Assembly: GCA_963780345.1 (NCBI GenBank)
Contig: CAWABU010000001.1
Coordinates: 186,001 to 250,000, forward strand
DNA: 64,000 bases
Reading direction: 5' to 3'
Origin: PALSA-693 sp963780345
Lineage (GTDB): Bacteria; Actinomycetota; Acidimicrobiia; Acidimicrobiales; Palsa-688
Positions 60,957 through 64,000 of the stretch are shown here, in pieces. The position numbers and the translations under genes are program-made. The stretch's first letter is position 1. Every line of letters starts with the position of its first letter. The notes under the pieces were generated by a model. It made no database searches, was not told the origin of the DNA, and saw only the letters and a list, made by a program, of their open reading frames with translations.

Positions 60957-61113
60957 CCCAGATTGACGGTGGCCCGTCGACCACCCCGGTGATCGGACGC
61001 CCACCCTCATGCGGAAAAGCTGTCAAAAGCGGGTGAAAGCCCCCGAAGTGGGGTATCCGCCCCCAAGGTGCGCATTCAGCCCCTCTGGCCCTCGGCACGA
61101 ACAACAATGTGGC

Positions 61114-62169
61114 ATGCGCCGAGGTCTGGCTCGCAGAAAGCGCAAGCGGGGCCTCGACCCGCACCGCCGGCTCTACGTCGGCATCACCGGCCTGTTCCTG
61201 GTCATCGTCGCCGGGACGGTCGGTTTCCTCTTGTTCGGCATGGGCTTCCTCGACGCCCTGTTCCAAACGGTGATCACCGTCGCCACCGTGGGTTTCGGCG
61301 AGGCCGAGCCCTTCAATACCGGCGAGAAGATCTTCACCATTTTTTTGATCCTCGTCGGAGTCGCGGTGGCGGCCTACACCTTTGGGGTGGCCATCGACAC
61401 CTTCGTCGAGGGGTATCTCGGCGGCACCTACAGGAGGCGCAGGATGGAACGCGAGATCAACGCCATGCAGGACCATGTGATTCTCTGCGGTTGGGGCCGG
61501 GTCGGTCAGGCCATCGCCCGTCACCTGCTGTCATCGAAGGCGGAGATTGTGGTGGTCGATTCCTCGATCGACCGCCTCGGCACCGTGGATATGCCCTACG
61601 TCCATGGTGACGCCACCGATGAGGCGGTACTGCGGGCCGCCGGCATCGGCCGGGCCCGGGTGCTGGTCACGGCGCTGAACACCGACGCCGACAACCTCTA
61701 CGTGACCCTGACGGCGCGCTCGATGGCCTCGCGGCTGTTCATCGTGTCCCGGGCGGCGACCGAAGCCGCGGTGGCCAAGCTCGACTATGCAGGCGCCGAC
61801 CGGGTGGTCAACCCGCAGGATCTGGGCGGGGCCCGCATGGCTGCCTTCGCGGTCCAGCCTCACGTGGCGGAGTTCCTGGACGTGGTGATGCACGATGGCA
61901 GCCTCCAGTTCCGCCTCGAAGAGGTGGAAGTCCCGGTCGGCTCGCGCCTGGCCGGTGAGACGCTTCGCAGTGCCCGGGTGCACGACCGGACGGGGACGCT
62001 GGTCCTCGCCATGCGGCACCCCGACCGGGCCTTTCGGACCAACCCGCCGCCCACCGCGGAAATCGTGGGAGGGGAAGTTCTCATCGTCATCGGAGACGCG
62101 GAGCAGGTGGGTGCTTTGCGCATGCTGGCGCAGGGAGATGGGCCGGCTGGCCCCACCAGAGGAAGCTGA
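61114..62169 (+). CDS. Potassium channel with RCK (TrkA-N/C) domains
   Basis: 351-residue ligand-gated K+ channel. Two membrane segments (about 20-44 and 72-95) flank the pore helix and filter TVGFGE (58-63). The RCK N domain follows (ILCGWGRVGQAIARHLL, GxGxxG-like at 126-131; VVVDSSIDRLG, GDATDEAVLRAAGI) and then a TrkA-C domain (LEEVEVPVGSRLAGETL). Such channels are often gated by Ca2+, NAD(H) or c-di-AMP. The ATG at 61114 starts a basic N-terminus. It has an unusually long upstream region. Confidence 0.92.
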   Translation: MRRGLARRKRKRGLDPHRRLYVGITGLFLVIVAGTVGFLLFGMGFLDALFQTVITVATVGFGEAEPFNTGEKIFTIFLILVGVAVAAYTFGVAIDTFVEGYLGGTYRRRRMEREINAMQDHVILCGWGRVGQAIARHLLSSKAEIVVVDSSIDRLGTVDMPYVHGDATDEAVLRAAGIGRARVLVTALNTDADNLYVTLTARSMASRLFIVSRAATEAAVAKLDYAGADRVVNPQDLGGARMAAFAVQPHVAEFLDVVMHDGSLQFRLEEVEVPVGSRLAGETLRSARVHDRTGTLVLAMRHPDRAFRTNPPPTAEIVGGEVLIVIGDAEQVGALRMLAQGDGPAGPTRGS

Positions 62170-62186
62170 CAGTCTCTCCGGGAGGG

Positions 62187-62200
62187 CGAACACACGTTCG
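62187..62200. promoter_or_regulatory. SOS (LexA) box upstream of imuA'
   Basis: CGAACACACGTTCG is an exact CGAAC-N4-GTTCG, the LexA operator of mycobacteria and relatives. It lies 33 bases before the imuA' start and overlaps the -35 region of the promoter whose TAGAAT -10 is at 62221-62226. Confidence 0.85.
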
Positions 62201-62226
62201 ACTTCGGGCTGGTGGCTCGCTAGAAT
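62198..62226 (+). promoter_or_regulatory. Leaderless imuA' promoter
   Basis: TTCGAC (62198-62203), 17-base spacer, TAGAAT (62221-62226), then six bases to the ATG at 62233. The LexA box covers the -35. Confidence 0.6.
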
Positions 62227-62232
62227 ACGGCT

Positions 62233-63000
62233 ATGGATGAAGTGGCCTCGTTGAGGTTGGCCGGTGCCAACGCTCGGCCGGTGGCTACGGCCGACACCCG
62301 CATCCTGGAGGTTCCGGGGACGCTCGGGACGCTGCTCGAAGGGGGCGTGCGCCGCGGGAGCACGCTGGTCATCGGCTCTCCCGCTGGTGGGGTTTCACTC
62401 GCCCTGGCTCTGGCGGCGGCGGCCTCCGGAGAGGGGGGATGGACGGCGGCGGTGGGGCTCCCGTCGTTGGGATTGGGCGCCGCGGCCGAACTCGGTGTCG
62501 GCCTCGAGCGGCTGGCCCTGGTGCCGGCCCCGGGGGAGCGCTGGCCTGCGGTGGTTGCGGCCCTGCTGGACGGTATGGATCTGCTCCTCCTCGGGCTGCC
62601 AGCCCCGGTCAGGTCGGCCGACGCCCGCCGGCTGGTCGCCCGGACCCGGGAGCGGGGAACGGTGCTGGTGGTGCTGGAGCATTCCGGATCGCGATGGCCC
62701 GAGGTGCCTGACTTCCGTTTGTCGGTGGCCGGGGCCAGGTGGGAAGGGCTGGGATGCGGGCACGGCCACCTTCGTCGTCGCCGTCTGGACGTGCTGGTGA
62801 GGGGACGGCGAGCAGCCTCTCGGGAGCGGCACGCCACGTTGTGGTTGCCCGGCGAGCCGGCTGCCCGGTTGCCCGGCGACCCCGCCGCCCGGCTGCCGGG
62901 CCAGCCGGCTGCCCCGTCTCCACGGGACCACCGGCCCGCAGGCGAGCCCTCACCGGTCGCGAGTGCAGCCGAACTGCTCCCTGCCACCCGGGTCAGCTAA
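62233..63000 (+). CDS. ImuA'-like RecA-fold protein of the mutasome
   Basis: 255-residue RecA-like protein without a working P-loop: the expected GxxxxGKT is GSPAGGVSLA (49-58). VPGTLGTLLEGGVRRGSTLVIGSP gives the fold start, and TVLVVLEHSGSRWP/FRLSVAGARW the core. ImuA' supports error-prone translesion synthesis by DnaE2 with ImuB. The C-terminus (about 205-255) carries LPGxPAAR repeats. SOS box upstream. It overlaps imuB as TAATG. Confidence 0.85.
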   Translation: MDEVASLRLAGANARPVATADTRILEVPGTLGTLLEGGVRRGSTLVIGSPAGGVSLALALAAAASGEGGWTAAVGLPSLGLGAAAELGVGLERLALVPAPGERWPAVVAALLDGMDLLLLGLPAPVRSADARRLVARTRERGTVLVVLEHSGSRWPEVPDFRLSVAGARWEGLGCGHGHLRRRRLDVLVRGRRAASRERHATLWLPGEPAARLPGDPAARLPGQPAAPSPRDHRPAGEPSPVASAAELLPATRVS

Positions 63001-64000
63001 TGCATCCCATGCGGATGTTGGTGGCCTGGTATCCGGACTGGCCGGTGATCTCCGCCGGCTGCAGCCATGAAGTGCCGGCGGCGGTGGTCCGGGCCAACCA
63101 GGTGGTGGCGGTAACCGCTGCGGGTCGAATCGACGGGGTACGACCAGGCTTGCGGCGCCGCGAAGCCCAGGGCCGTTGCCCGGCGCTGGAGATCCTCCCG
63201 GCCGACGGCGGTCGCGATGCCCGGGCCTGGGAGCCGGTGGTGGTGGCCCTCGAGACGTTGACGCCGGCAGTGGAAATACTGACGCCAGGCGCGGCGGCCC
63301 TGGCCACCCGGGGACCGTCACGGTACTTCGGCGGGGACGAGGCGCTGGCCCGACGGGTGGCAGCGGAGGTGGACCGGGTGGTTGGACAGCCCGGGTGCCG
63401 GGTGGGGGTGGCCGACGGCCGCTTTGCCGCCGGGCTGGCGGCCCGGGCGGCCCGGGCGGCCCGGGCGGCCGGGGCGGCCGGGCGGGGCTGCGGGCCGGTG
63501 CTGGTCGTGCCGCCGGGAGCCAGCCCCACCTGGCTGGCGCCCCAGCCGGTGGGTGCCCTGGGGTCAGAGTTCGAGGCGCTGTCGGACCTGTTGGCGCGAC
63601 TGGGGATCCGCACTCTGGGTGACCTGGCCGCCCTGCCCGGCCCTTCGGTGCTGGGGCGTTTCGGAATGACCGGGGCCATCGCCCGCGATCTGGCGGGCGG
63701 CCATGACGACCGCCTGTTGGCGGCGCGACCGCCGCCGCCGGACCTGGTGGTCACCGCCGAGCTGGACCCACCCGCAGAGCGGATCGACACGGCCGCGTTT
63801 GTGGCCAAAACGCTGGCTGACGAGTTGCAAGAGCGGTTGGCGGCGCTCGGCCTGGCCTGCACCATGGTGGCCATCGAGGCGGAGACCGAGCACGGTGAGC
63901 AACTGGCCCGCCGCTGGCGTCATGAAGGGGTGCTCAGTGCGGCGACGATGGCCGAGCGAGCCAGGTGGCAGCTCGACGGCTGGCTGGCGGGGGAGGGAAG
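63000..64000 (+). CDS. ImuB-like Y-family polymerase homologue (3' end cut by window)
   Basis: Open from the ATG at 63000 (TAATG overlap) to the last base, 333 codons seen. The catalytic acidic residues of Y-family polymerases are replaced: AWYPDWPV in place of the D-x-D motif, and GPSRYFGGDEALA in place of the second carboxylate loop. LASRPG-type DNA-contact helices (LLARLGIRTLGDLAALP) are present. ImuB is an inactive polymerase that recruits DnaE2 to the sliding clamp; dnaE2 would be expected just beyond the window. Confidence 0.88.
   Translation, partial: MHPMRMLVAWYPDWPVISAGCSHEVPAAVVRANQVVAVTAAGRIDGVRPGLRRREAQGRCPALEILPADGGRDARAWEPVVVALETLTPAVEILTPGAAALATRGPSRYFGGDEALARRVAAEVDRVVGQPGCRVGVADGRFAAGLAARAARAARAAGAAGRGCGPVLVVPPGASPTWLAPQPVGALGSEFEALSDLLARLGIRTLGDLAALPGPSVLGRFGMTGAIARDLAGGHDDRLLAARPPPPDLVVTAELDPPAERIDTAAFVAKTLADELQERLAALGLACTMVAIEAETEHGEQLARRWRHEGVLSAATMAERARWQLDGWLAGEG

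Larger units (their letters stand above)
60495..61113. other. Long intergenic region before the K+ channel gene
   Basis: 619 bp without a gene. It holds an AT-rich structured stretch (60581-60650), a candidate promoter, a perfect 11-bp stem hairpin (60696-60725) and copy B of the dispersed hairpin repeat (60885-60956). No riboswitch class was recognised. Confidence 0.6.

Noticed and set aside
60885..61113. Riboswitch (for example c-di-AMP/ydaO) before the K+ channel
   Set aside because: The region has stems but none of the conserved ydaO cores could be placed.
1..64000. Mobile elements, prophage or CRISPR
   Set aside because: No transposase, integrase, phage structural gene, spaced direct repeats or terminal inverted repeats with target duplication were found.
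1..64000. tRNA or rRNA genes
   Set aside because: No cloverleaf with a TTCGA arm and CCA-adjacent acceptor, nor rRNA text, was recognised by eye; a covariance scan would be decisive.

Overview
The window is very GC-rich DNA that reads as the chromosome of an actinomycete (Actinomycetota). The markers are a WhiB-family Fe-S regulator, DUF3107, DUF3090 and SCO1664-family proteins, a MSMEG_4193-type histidine phosphatase, a PdtaS-like HisKA_2 kinase, CofC of coenzyme F420 synthesis, an LprG-like lipoprotein paired with an MFS pump, an HU protein with a Lys/Ala tail, a CGAAC-N4-GTTCG type SOS box, and many genes whose start codon lies 6-8 bases after a TANNNT -10 box (leaderless). A complete-looking System I cytochrome c maturation operon is unusual for the phylum and, with the rest, hints at a deep lineage such as Acidimicrobiia; that placement is inference. 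No phage, insertion sequence, CRISPR, tRNA or rRNA gene was recognised.

Layout. 1-4.8 kb: end of an acyl-CoA dehydrogenase, a VOC protein, a peroxiredoxin, and a leftward chain DUF5317 > glycosyltransferase > TetR > thioesterase. 4.8-12.8 kb: ccdA-ccmABCDEF-tlpA-ccmH-ccmI, overlapping throughout. 13-18 kb: Fe-S cluster genes (cysteine desulfurase, SufR-like repressor, Mrp carrier), then a Tat-exported molybdopterin oxidoreductase with a cytochrome b partner. 18-22.4 kb: class III aminotransferase, glutamate decarboxylase, dNTPase. 22.6-29.5 kb: DUF3107, two ArsA/Get3-like ATPases, PdtaS-like kinase, WhiB1-like protein, diacylglycerol kinase-like protein, SigF-type sigma factor and its anti-sigma factor. 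29.5-31.4 kb: ETF beta and alpha. 31.4-37.5 kb: SCO1664/DUF3090/phosphatase operon, uracil-DNA glycosylase with Fpg, and the lprG/MFS pair. 37.7-47.3 kb: hydrolases, DUF2236 protein, inositol-phosphatase-like enzyme, AhpD-like protein, serine hydrolase, ZnuA-like lipoprotein, polysaccharide deacetylase, a glycosyltransferase with a fused C-terminal domain, and an acyl-CoA synthetase. 47.3-55.1 kb: LigD-type ligase, Lon, HU and an H1-like protein, CofC, RpiB, RibD-like reductase, RNase HII. 55.1-64 kb: a beta-propeller-like lipoprotein, a Cys-rich small protein, MarR, acetoacetyl-CoA synthetase, a K+ channel with RCK domain, and an SOS-controlled imuA'-imuB mutasome that runs off the end.

Conserved genes are repeatedly broken by one- or two-base frameshifts (ccmC, ccmF, ccmI, gad, the aminotransferase, etfA, the histidine phosphatase). 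The reading frame resumes perfectly each time, so consensus errors in the assembly are the most likely cause, and these genes should not be called dead without raw reads. The least explained sequence is intergenic: a two-copy hairpin repeat upstream of lon and of the K+ channel, two small-RNA-like promoter/hairpin islands, and paired CCTTG/CAAGG hairpins between lon and the HU gene.
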